A DNA stretch of 64,000 bases from Coriolopsis trogii (lineage: Eukaryota; Basidiomycota; Agaricomycetes; Polyporales; Polyporaceae). Position 1 is the stretch's first letter; every line of letters begins with the position of its first letter. Location: NCBI GenBank assembly GCA_020543525.1, contig JAHYIO010000036.1:2807465-2871464 (forward strand), in the 5' to 3' direction. Shown here in pieces: positions 48,701-57,736 of this stretch. The position numbers were made by a program, and so were the translations under genes. The notes beneath the pieces were generated by a model. That model did no database searches. It was not told where the DNA came from and saw only the letters and a program-made list of their open reading frames with translations.

Positions 48701-50038
48701 CCAATGGAGGGCACAGAGTCGGCGGAGAGCGAGCGCGGAGTGGAGGACCGTTTGGGGAACATAGTCGGGATGCGGAACCCGGGCGAGAGCGGCTTGATCG
48801 CCTGGGGCGTCTTCAGGACGGCCGCGGGCGTTGGGGTCGCCGGTGTCTGCGTGTCGACGGACAAGGGCGATGGCGGCTCGGGGGCGAGGCGGCCCGGCTC
48901 TGCTGAGCCTGTAGCGGACGCCGAGGGCGGGATGTAGAGGTTGGCGAGGCGGCTGCTGGTGCTTGCGCTCGCGCTCGCGCCTTGAGCAGGAGATTCCTCA
49001 TCCTCATCTTCGCTGTTGGTGTCTCCGTCGTCCGAGCTGAGCCCGTCATCCTGGTAGGCTGCGCCCGCCTGGTTCGAGCGGATAGTACCGACACCTTCGG
49101 TCTGTTACGGGCCGGGCGACAGTCAGCACTTTGAGTGTGCGCCGTTCTGGCGTCACTCACCGGGGGGGCAGAGACGAGACTGGGCCGGGACCTCTTGACA
49201 AGCTCTTCGTATATCTCTGGAAAGTCGAGGAGCACCGTCGTGTTCGGGGGAGGGACGAATCCGAGCTTGATTTGGATGCTACCGGTTGCCGGGGTCGAAT
49301 TGCGGGTGGAGATGACTTTCGTTTGGATCATCTGTGCTCAGGGACGTATCAGACCATCTGCTCGCTGCACAGTCTCCCCCCGTAGTCGGTATGCGCAGCG
49401 CGCACACTACCCTCGTGGTCACGATACAAAGTGCAACGGCCGAAGCACGACACACGCTCGAATATATGAGTGACTGACCTTGTTGTTCGGATCGTCGAAA
49501 GCGAACGCGTTCCCGTCTCTGAACCAATCCTCGAGCGGGATCCATGCCTCGCCCAGATAGTCCTTCTTGAGCATGTCCTTGTCCCACACGACGAGCTCGA
49601 TGACCCCGAGTCGGTCGGCGAGCGAGAGGTGGATGGGAAAGTCAAAGGTCGCGTCCTTGGGGTTGTACGTCGGGTTCACCGTCCGTTTCGCGACGGCCGT
49701 CTGGTGTCGGTTGCCCAGGATGGAGACGACGACGAATCTGGAGCGTCATACATACATGCGTCGGGACGTCAGGCGGGTTTGAGGGGAGATGGTGGGGTGA
49801 GAACACAGATGAAAGGATGAGGAGAGAGGGAGACTCACGGATCGCTGTTCCCGTTCTTGTCCTTTGCGAGCAGGTTCGTGCAGCTGAGGACCTGCACGCG
49901 TAGCATGACGATCGGCTGCTCTCCGGGGAGGGGCGCGAATGCCCCGCCGCCGCGGCCGCCAGAGACACCGACACGGGCGGGGAGCCGCTTGAGGGCGCGG
50001 CCAATCTTGATGGCCTTCTTCTTGGGTGCTGGGGCCAT
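45755..50038 (-). CDS. Phosphatidylserine decarboxylase, C2-domain (PSD2) type
   Basis: Converts phosphatidylserine to phosphatidylethanolamine on endomembranes. Eleven exons: 50038-49839, 49737-49479, 49331-49161, 49101-48381, 48313-47082, 47018-46889, 46830-46693, 46629-46605, 46546-46240, 46179-45990 and 45918-45755, giving 1178 residues. C2 domain 1 (about 40-160: [20 protein letters not shown]) and C2 domain 2 (about 430-560: [42 protein letters not shown]) surround a Ser/Pro/Thr-rich linker. An EF-hand-like [12 protein letters not shown] lies near 600. The catalytic domain follows: [26 protein letters not shown], and GGST at 1125-1128, where Ser1127 would become the pyruvoyl group after self-cleavage. 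A 25-nt exon (46629-46605) encodes KTFNDFFYR. Everything needed for activity is present. Confidence 0.95.
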
Positions 50039-50722
50039 CGCGGACGAGTGCTGTTCGCGGTCGGGGTCGTAGAGATGTGCAAGTGTGGGGCTGTCGTAGG
50101 CAAGTATGCGGTCGAGACGGGGCTCGAGTCAGGGATCGTCGCCGTCGTCGAGCGCAGGGTAGGGATAGCTGTCGACGGCGGTGGATATGACGGTTTGGAG
50201 CAGAGGAGAGGACGGAGGTGGTGACGGCTAATATGAGCGGAGAGGGGCGGATATGAGCGGCATGCGGCCGACGACCATGGATTGCCAACGGTGCTCGCTC
50301 GTTGGTCATTCCGCACTGCGTTTGCCGTCTGCCATCATCCCGCATCGCCTGCATCGTCCAGAATAACATCACTGCACCGCCAGAAACACCTCAACATCCC
50401 GCAGGCATTGTTCGACAGCCTTTGCTTACGGCCTTGCGGGGATCAACAAATGACGCCTCGGCACGGCTATGAGAGAGTACAGCCACACTCACTGACCGTC
50501 AGACGAGCTCAGCAACGGGTATGATTTCGAGCGACATGCACGGATGGAGGCAAGAAAATGTAATACGTAGTCCGAAGCTACAGGTAATGTAGTGTGCTAG
50601 TTGGAGAGATGCAGCTACGTCAAAAACGAAACTATCCTGTCGAGTCACCACGCCTTCAAGTCCATTAGATTTCACCACCGTCCCGTCCACTCGTAAGTGT
50701 CGTCAAGGAATCGGCGTGGGCA
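50039..50722. other. Spacer upstream of the decarboxylase gene
   Basis: Promoter region of the PSD gene plus 3' flank of the next gene, both on the minus strand. No gene seen. Confidence 0.4.
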
Positions 50723-52004
50723 TTAGGCCAGGAATGCAACAGCAGCGAGGACTCCAGCGATGGTCGCGAAGCTAGAGATGCGCATGGCCGCCGCTCCGTT
50801 CTCGTCCGCACCACCAGTCGCCGACGGGCTCGAGGACCCACCGGTACGAGTCGCGGTGGAGCCAGCGCCAGAGCCGCCACGCGTGGTGCCGGTGGGGGCG
50901 GGACCAGCACCAGAACCCGTGCCAGAGGCCGTGCCGGTGGCGGCCGCGAGGTCGGTGAAGAGCGCGGCCGACGAGAAGGTGACACAGTTTGAGGACGCGG
51001 GGTACTTGGGGTCGTAGGGCATGGTCGAGATGGGGCCGAGCGACTCAGGAGGCTGCGAGTAAGTCAGGACCTGGCCGTTCTCGGTGTAGATGCCAGGGGG
51101 GTCCTGGTTCTCGCCCTCGCAAGCCTCGAAGACACCATCCTTTGCCTGGTTGGGGCAATTGTAGAGAACGCCGATACGATCATAGATGTGCTGGCAGAGC
51201 TGTGCAGCATTGGGACCTGCAGGATCGCAAACCTTGAAGCAGAACGAGTTGGAGCCCATGAAGCTACGGCAATGAGCAGAGTATACACGAGCAGGGGAAC
51301 GACAACTTACTTGTGCCACTCAATCACCTGCTGATAGGTGTCGTTGTTGCCGTTGTTGCTCGTGAAGGCGTTCGAGTAAACGAGACCTCCGAGGGGGTTA
51401 CCACGCTGTCGGAAATGAGCCCGGGGAGTGCGGACGAACTAGGAAAACACGTACGAGATCGGCACCGTGGGGGTCAAGCTCTCCTCCACCGTCTCCGTCC
51501 TGGATGTTGATCTTGGTCTGGTCGATGAAACCAACGATCTGAACGTAATCGGGAGTTTTCATGTACTGGAGACCGGTCAGGGCGCCAGCAGGGATGATAC
51601 GGGTACCACGGCCCTTCTTGGTGCACCAAGCAACTTCCTCACCCTCGGTGTCACCGATGGTAGAGTCGGGCTTGGGGGGTGCCCAGACACACCAGTCATC
51701 GGCGTGGTTGACGAAGGCGGTCTGGCAGAGCGAGTCTGGGCCCTCAGTGGTGGAATTGCAGAGGTTGTACCCCTGCTGGGTACCACGGACGCCGTTGTCG
51801 GGGTCGGCCTGGTAGGGCTGGCGGAAGGCGAGGCGTCAGCAGGTAGTTGACATCGGCGCATTTATGATGACTCACGATGCCGTCGGGGTAGGAGAAGTGC
51901 TTGGAAGCGAGGGGGACAAAGGCGGTGGAGGAGGGGTCCTGGGCGAGAACGCCCGAGGAGGCGGCCGCGAGGGCAAGAAGGGCTGAAAGAGCGACAGGGG
52001 ACAT
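50723..52004 (-). CDS. Macrophage-activating-glycoprotein-like GPI surface protein
   Basis: Exons 52004-51876, 51817-51455, 51405-51311 and 51263-50723, giving 375 residues. A signal peptide (SALLALAAASSGVLAQ, residues 7-22) precedes a cysteine-containing ectodomain (YNLCNSTTEGPDSLCQTAF, DDWCVWAPPKP, EEVAWCTKKGRGTRIIPAG). A Thr/Ser/Gly/Ala-rich stalk follows and then a C-terminal hydrophobic tail (SSFATIAGVLAAVAFLA) after a small-residue site, the pattern of a GPI-anchored wall or membrane protein. I recognise the ectodomain as the mushroom family usually annotated 'macrofage activating glycoprotein'. Its biological role in the fungus is not established. All exons are in phase and no defects are seen. 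Confidence 0.85.
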
Positions 52005-53399
52005 TGGGAGAGACGCGTAACGGGCGGCGAGGGAGAGGACCGCGACGAAGAAGGGAGGCAGGAGCCCGGTGAGGAGGAGGAGAAAGAGATCGTTGCCAAC
52101 AGCGAGCTCCCACCCCGTCTCTATATACGTCCACTTCGCACTCCGCATTTAGCCGGCCCCTTCCCGACAGCCGCCCCCTGCGCACGGACCACTCGCACGT
52201 GATCCCGTCTCCATCGCCCATCGTCTCTACCGCCCTCGCCATCGTCTCTACCGCCGTTGCCATCGTCTCTTCCGCCCTCGCCATCGTCTCCAGTCCGCTC
52301 GCCATCGTCTCCAGTCCGCTCGTCATCGTCCTCTGCCTGCCGCACGTCGTGTGAGTAACAACCAGGGTGAGCCGACGCGGCGTCCTTCCGCAGCGCCTGC
52401 CCAGTCTCTCGGCCCCTCTTGTCCTTTCAGCCGTGCTCGTCGTGCATGCACCCACGCTTGACACGCCTCTTTTGGACGACTCGAGCACGCTGCCATCCAG
52501 GCCAAATATAGACTCTGCCAACCTTGACGCTGCTCCCAAGCTATGAATAGCGTTCGCGTACGGACAAACGGATTCGCCAAGTCTCTCGCCAACGCTCATG
52601 ATCCACCACAACCATCACCGCTGTGTGCACTTCGTACCTCGTTCTTCAAGTCCACCACCTCTCTTCGCCCATCTCGGCCCTCGATATCCCCGCCGTCCGT
52701 CTGTCTCTCTCGGTATAGAGTGATGTAACATGCGTCCCATTGCAGGGTAACCATGTACGTCGTCCTTGACTCCCTTTTTCCGCCCATTTCTGGTGTTCTG
52801 TGTCCATGTCCGCGTACTGCGCACTGCTGCATACCGCATCCGCATTCCGTCCATCACGTACTGTCTGTCTCTCACACCGTATATATGCCCTCGCCCGCCT
52901 CCGGCTACCCACTGCGCGCCACGACTGGCGCAGAAAGCGGAACGAACGAACACTTTCGTGCGCACCCCTCTTGCTACGCTTACTGTAGTCTGTCAGTATG
53001 TGTAGTCGCTCCCTCTTTGCGCTCTCACTCGCAAATGCAAATGCATGTATGTCACATTTGCCCCTTGCCCCCTTCTGTGTATGAACGGCAACCCGACGAC
53101 TCGTGGGAGAGGAAGAAACTGACCGTCTGTAATCCCACGGATGGGTTGCTCGAGGACAACGTCACGGTTGCGCCCCGGAAAGAGGTGTGAGTCGCGTGCT
53201 CACCGTTAAATCGTTGGGGGCCGAGCGTGACAGAGACGGCGAGGACGTCGATGTGCTTGAGGATTGAGGCCCTCCCCTCGTTGGAGAGCTTGCCCCCCGC
53301 TTCATGGCTGCTGGCACTGGGAGAGACGACGAGAATGATACGACCGCGACGTGGTCACCCGAAAGAGGAAGGCGGGGCAAAGTACCAGCTCGAACTGAG
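52005..53399. other. Intergenic, promoter-proximal simple sequence only
   Basis: 52210-52330 is a degenerate tandem of CATCGTCTC-type units. On the minus strand 52090-52130 holds a TATATAGAGACGGGG element that could be the promoter of the gene starting at 52004. No further gene supported. Confidence 0.4.
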
Positions 53400-53645
53400 G
53401 TCGATAACCCCAGTTCTCGTAGTATATATATTCACATAAGTCTCCGGGATAAGCCCGGGAATGTACCTAATTATAACCATAAGTAACATAGTAAGTAGCT
53501 TGGCATAGCAGGTGATAAGCGATCGAAGACATGTGAGTAGCTTATCAGTAAGTATGGCATAAGTGGCGGCATATGTAAAGGTCAAATGATATTCAGCATA
53601 GGAGCATAATGGGTCATATGGGCGACTATGTCTTGTCTCGTAACA
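53400..53645 (-). repeat. Probable 3' LTR of a Ty3/Gypsy element
   Basis: On the minus strand, just after the polymerase frame, a purine-rich tract (GAGAAGGGGGTA) leads into TGTTACGAGACAAGAC at 53645, the usual polypurine-tract/LTR junction. A TATA box (AATATATATACTACG) follows within the repeat. The distal LTR boundary was not identified, so the end is approximate. Confidence 0.4.
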
Positions 53646-53765
53646 AATACCCCCTTCTCAAGAATCATGTCCTCACGATTCCGGAATGTAACCTAGGGTC
53701 CAAACAGTTCTATAGTACATAGTATTTGACTTCTGCCATCTGTTCCACCTTCTTGTCCAATGATT

Positions 53766-54605
53766 TCATACACCATCACTATCGTTCCATACACAATCAC
53801 TGCTATCATACAAACAAACAAGTCTGGAGTGGGGTGCTATCCTAATAGTGGGCATACGAGGAGCTGAAGGATTCTGAGTATGGAATTGGTCAATGAGAGA
53901 TTTACTAAACTTGAGAAGATCAATGCGCTTCTCCCATGTATTCTCTGACCGGGGTTTGTCCTTCCATTTCACTAAGTATTGTAGACCGCCGCGTACTACT
54001 TTTGAGTCCAAAATTTCTTCAGGCACAGAAGCAGTACCTGTAACATCTGGGGCTGTGACTTCCATTCTGGGCTGATTGGGAAAAGTAGGTGGATGGGCAG
54101 GAGAGAGCAGTACTTCATTAAAGACAGGGTGGATTGCTTTCCATTGTTTAGGAAGTTTCAGACAGTATGCACTAGGACCAATCTTTGCTTGAATCTGGAA
54201 AGGTCCATATCGCTTGTCTTCCAACTTCTTATTGGGTCTTTCACTAGCTATGTGAAAGAAGTCCAATAGAACCCAGTCTCCAACTTTGTAGTCAACAGAC
54301 TCTCTGCGGTGTCTATCATACTTTCGCTTCATAGCTTCCTTGGCTATCTGTAGAGATGCCGAGGCCTGCTGCAAAATGTCCTTCATTCTATCTGCAAACT
54401 GCTGAGCAGACTCTGCAGCTACAGGTCTCCTAGTCTCCACACCAGTGAAGGCATTATGTCCATGGGTCATGTAGAATGGAGAGAAGCCAGTGGCTGAATG
54501 TTTTCTGTTCCGATATGCAAACATCGCCAAAGGTAACCAGTCAGCCCAGTCATCTTGACGATGGTTCACAAAGATACGAAGGTAATTTTCTATCTCTTGA
54601 TTAAT
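53766..54605 (-). pseudogene. Ty3/Gypsy integrase C-terminus plus chromodomain, 5'-truncated
   Basis: Fragment of a chromovirus-type retrotransposon polyprotein. The frame contains the end of the integrase core (DDWADWLPLAMFAYRNRKHS, TGFSPFYMTHGHN), the GPY-type C-terminal domain (VGDWVLLDF, RYGPFQIQAKIGPSAYCLKL, IHPVFNEVLLSP) and a chromodomain (EEILDSKVVRGGLQYLVKWK, ENTWEK). Chromodomains target such elements to heterochromatin. Protease, reverse transcriptase, RNase H and most of the integrase are missing. Similarity stops at 54605, where interstitial TTAGGG sequence begins. Confidence 0.85.
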
Positions 54606-54624
54606 CTTAGGGTTAATCTTAGGG
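54599..54624 (+). repeat. Degenerate interstitial telomere repeat
   Basis: GATTAATCTTAGGG then TTAATCTTAGGG, followed by TTATGAGAGAG. Two TTAGGG units point toward the present chromosome end and abut the broken Gypsy frame at 54605. Confidence 0.6.
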
Positions 54625-55738
54625 TTATGAGAGAGATTTGGTGTTCTAGTGTTATGCGCCGGGGGCCTTGCCCCAAGGCCCCCAGGTGGCAAACTGTTTT
54701 GGGCCATAGCGGCTCATCCGTTGCTTGGATCCGCAGTGGCAAGGGAGCACTATTGTAGCTAGAAAGCATACAAATCGAACGATACCTTACCTGAGGCCAT
54801 ACCATAAATCCCCGCGGAGATATGGCTTGCCCATCGCCGAGTTACAGTTTTTGAGTTTGCTATTAGTGGGAAAGATGGGGCTGTTGCGGACCAACTGTTG
54901 GTCGGATCAGCAGTGGCAAGGGAGACATATTATAGCCCCAGTCCATAGCTTTCCAACGGTATATGATACATGGCTGTACGCCATGTCTCCGTGGAGAAAT
55001 GGCTTGCTACCTCACGCAGGCACGTCCCAAGTGTTATGCGGTTCTTGAACAGATGGGGCTGTAGTGTACCAACAGATGGTCAGATTTGTGGGGGTAAGGG
55101 AGACCAATTGTAGCCCCAGTCTATAGCTTTCTAACGGTATATGATACATGGCTGTACGCCGCATCCCCGTGGAGAAACGGCTTGCCCATTGCCGGGTTAC
55201 AGTTTTTGAGTTTGCCATCAGTGGGAAAGATGGGGCTGTTGCGGACCAACTGTTGGTCGGATCAGCAGTGGCAAGGGAGACTAATTGTAGCTCCAGAGGA
55301 CAGCTTTCCAACGGTATATAGATTGTGGCTGTGCGCCCGATCCTCATGGAGATATGGCTTGCCATCTGGTGCAGATGGGTATAAGTACTGTGCAGAACCA
55401 CTACACATGGCTCTGTTGATGCCCACGTGTTGCTTGGATCTGTGGTGGCAAGGGAGACATATTGTAGGCTCAAAGACTAGCTTTCCAACAGTATATGAAT
55501 TGTGGCTGTGTACCATCTCCTCCTCCACTGTGTTATCTCCCCAAGTTGGTGCAGTTTGAGCACGTGCTCTTTCAACAAGTCTTGCCCTAGGACCTTCTAG
55601 TACCTTAGGGTTATGAGAGAGATTTGGTGTTCATAGGCTTGGATAAACCCTAGGCTTGGGCAGGACCTAACCCTAGTGTTATGCGCCGGGGGCCTTGCCC
55701 CAAGGCCCCGAGGTGACAAAACAGTTTGGGCCATAGCC
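54619..55738 (+). repeat. Two copies of a module border beginning TTAGGGTTATGAGAG
   Basis: 54619-54715 and 55605-55738 share TTAGGGTTATGAGAGAGATT, TGGTGTTC, then TAGTGTTATGCGCCGGGGGC, CTTGCCCCAAGGCCCC and TTTGGGCCATAGC. The second copy has about 45 extra bases (55634-55675) containing AAACCCTAGG and ACCTAACCCTAG. The first copy adjoins a Gypsy fragment, the second a helicase fragment, and both then continue into the same 177-bp satellite. Confidence 0.75.
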
Positions 55739-56400
55739 GGCCAACCGTTGCTCGGAATCTTGGTGACAAGGGGTCCTTCCTATAGCCAAGAAGCAGGAGT
55801 ATCCAACAGTGTTGGTTTTGTGGCTGTGCGCCCAGTCCCCATGGAGATATAGCCAGGTGACAAGCCTCAATGCCTTTTGGCACCGGGTGACAAGCTCAGT
55901 GTGGAGCCCATTGTGACTCAACCCCTGGGCAGAACCCAGGTGACAAGGGGTCATATGAAAGCCAGGATACAAGGCTACAAAATGAGGGTAGAACCAGGAC
56001 GATCCATGGAGTCTCCGCTGAGAAATGGCTTGTCACCTGTTGTCACTGGATTCTAAGGCAGAGTTGGTCCGGGTGGTGACAAGCTCATTGTGGCTGCCCC
56101 TCTGGTCGGAACCCAGGTGACAAGGGGTCCCCTAGGAGCTATAACACAGGGCTACAAGATGGGGGTACAATCATGGGAATCCATGGAGTTTCCGTGGAGA
56201 AACAGCCAAGTGACAAGCAGAGTTTACGTTCTGGGGCTGTCATCAAGGTCATTGAGAGTCTGATTGTGGGCCAACCGTTGGTCAGAACCTTGGTGACAAG
56301 GGGTCCTTTGTATAGCCAGAAAAGAGACGAATCCAACGGTACCCATTTTGTGTCTGTACAATGTGTCCCCATATAGAAACTGCCTTGTCACCTCCGGAAT
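54700..56400 (+). repeat. 177-bp subtelomeric satellite, about nine units
   Basis: The anchor GGCAAGGG/GACAAGGG recurs at 54738, 54915, 55093, 55270, 55447, 55765, 55942, 56119 and 56295, that is every 176-178 bases except for one 318-base step that holds a helicase-gene fragment. Units share CTTTCCAACGGTATATGATA, GGCTGTACGCC and TCCCCGTGGAGAAATGGCTTG. The first five units (GGCAAGGGAG) and the last four (GACAAGGGGTCC) form two subfamilies. Because 177 is a multiple of three, repeating open frames arise; I do not regard them as genes. Confidence 0.85.
55516..55604 (+). repeat. 89-bp fragment of the subtelomeric helicase gene
   Basis: Matches 62971-63059 in exon 11 of the helicase gene at 86 of 89 bases, same orientation. 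It includes TCTCCCCAAGTTGGTGCAGT and CTTGCCCTAGGACCTTCTAG. It is flanked on the left by satellite sequence and on the right directly by TTAGGG. It is a relic of another helicase copy. Confidence 0.9.
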
Positions 56401-56690
56401 ATCACATTCTGGCATGCTGGGTTTGGTAGATTGGACCATGTGACCTGACCAGCTGTCCAGGTCATGTGACTAAACTTGCTAGCAGTAAGGAAGTATGGTC
56501 ACATGACTGGGTCACCCATCATGTCACATGACCTCAGTTGCTTACTACTGGTAAGTCTGATTATGTGATTTGTCTAAAGGTGATGGAGTGTTATGTTTGA
56601 GTGGCTGGTGTTTGTTTGTATGTGCTTGTAGCCATACACTGTGGCTATCTGATGGTACCAGACTTGTTGCGAATGGACCTTTATTGGGGG
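56401..56690. other. Spacer with CATGTGAC-type palindromes
   Basis: Contains CATGTGACCTGACCAGCTG followed by CAGGTCATGTGAC (56438-56469) and further ATGTGAC words, related to the motifs in the array at 56.9 kb. No gene. Confidence 0.45.
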
Positions 56691-57450
56691 AGTTATAGGC
56701 CATATACACTTGCCCAAATGCGGAAAGTTGGGGGTGTTTATAATCGCTACTTTGGGCGCTTACGTCAGCATGTTGTAGACGTGATCAATAGCTCACTAAC
56801 AGTACCAGTCTTATTAGAAACGGACAAGTATTGACCCCTTTATGACCAATATACATTTGCCCAAATGCGGAAAGCTAGGGTCTCTTCAACGCTCTTGGGC
56901 GCTTGTGAAGAGATCATGTGACAAAGTGACGCAGCGTCAGACTGTCACGTGTACCCGGCGCTTGTGACCTTGTCACGTGACAAACTGACGCAGCGTCAGA
57001 CTGTCACATGCATTGGGCGCTTGTGACGTGATCATGTGACAAACTGGTACGGTACCAGAAGTGTGGGCGCTTGTGACGTAGTCACGTGACAAACTGGTAC
57101 GGTACCAGAAGTGTGGGCGCTTGTGAGAAGATCATGTGACAAAGTGACGCAGCGTCAGACTGTCACGTGTACCCGGCGCTTGTGACGTCGTCATGTGACA
57201 AACTGACGCAGCGTCAGACTGTCACGTGGCAACCCCCGTAGGCGCGCAATCTCGTTGCAAACTGCCCTGACCTTCCGCATTTGGGCAAGTTTATATTGCC
57301 CTTAGCCCAGTCAATACTAGTCCATTTAAGTAGAGACTAGTACCGTTAGAAAGCGTACAACCGCGCCTACAATATGATTATGTAAGCGCCCAAAAAGGCG
57401 TCCTACCACAGTCTAAATTTCCGCATTTGGGCAAGTTTGTATTGCCCATA
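56690..57450. repeat. Large imperfect inverted repeat
   Basis: The 17-mer TTGCCCAAATGCGGAAA occurs at 56710-56726 and 56857-56873 on the plus strand; its complement TTCCGCATTTGGGCAA occurs at 57273-57288 and 57419-57434. Spacing (147 and 146 bases) and intervening words such as TTTGGGCGCTTAC and AGTATTGAC are shared by the two arms, so about 190 bases on each side are complementary around the palindromic array. It could be a foldback or non-autonomous element, or a structural subtelomeric element. Confidence 0.7.
56897..57240 (+). repeat. Six-unit palindromic tandem array
   Basis: Units start GGCGCTTGTGA at 56898, 56957, 57016, 57066, 57116 and 57175 (lengths 59, 59, 50, 50, 59, about 59). 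Each has an ATGTGAC or CACGTGAC box followed by a hairpin core. In units 1, 2, 5 and 6 it is TGACGCAGCGTCA, in units 3 and 4 CTGGTACGGTACCAG. In the 59-bp units the arms extend outward with GTGACA and TGTCAC. Confidence 0.85.
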
Positions 57451-57631
57451 GCCCTACCAATAATGATTGGTTTGACATGCAACTGGTGTCATCTGAAAGC
57501 ACTCATTTATGTCTACATTATGGAGGGTAGCATAGTCATGCTAGAGCTGAGCATACTCCGTCAGGTAACTCAACTTGCTAACAGTGGGCAAGTCTTATCA
57601 AGCAAACAAACAAATATCAACAAAGCTCTCA

Positions 57632-57639
57632 TATATAAA
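57632..57639 (+). promoter_or_regulatory. TATA box of the helicase gene
   Basis: TATATAAA about 98 bases before the ATG at 57737, in the AT-rich stretch between the inverted repeat and the gene. Confidence 0.55.
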
Positions 57640-57736
57640 GCTCTATCTGATTATCAGTTTCTGATCTTTCCCCCTCTCATCTCCCCACTCCCTGCTCATC
57701 TTCCAGCCTAACATTTTGCTATTTCTACCTTCTAAC

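Noticed and set aside
54725..55559. Repeating open frames with MGLLRTNCWSDQQWQG-like units
   Set aside because: They follow from the satellite period being a multiple of three. Codon content changes freely between units and no start or promoter is present.
56897..57240. CRISPR-like array of similar units
   Set aside because: Eukaryotic chromosome end; units are contiguous, vary in length and have no unique spacers or cas genes.
57427..57711. 94-codon open frame before the helicase gene
   Set aside because: Starts inside the inverted repeat, runs over the helicase TATA box, and has no features of a protein.
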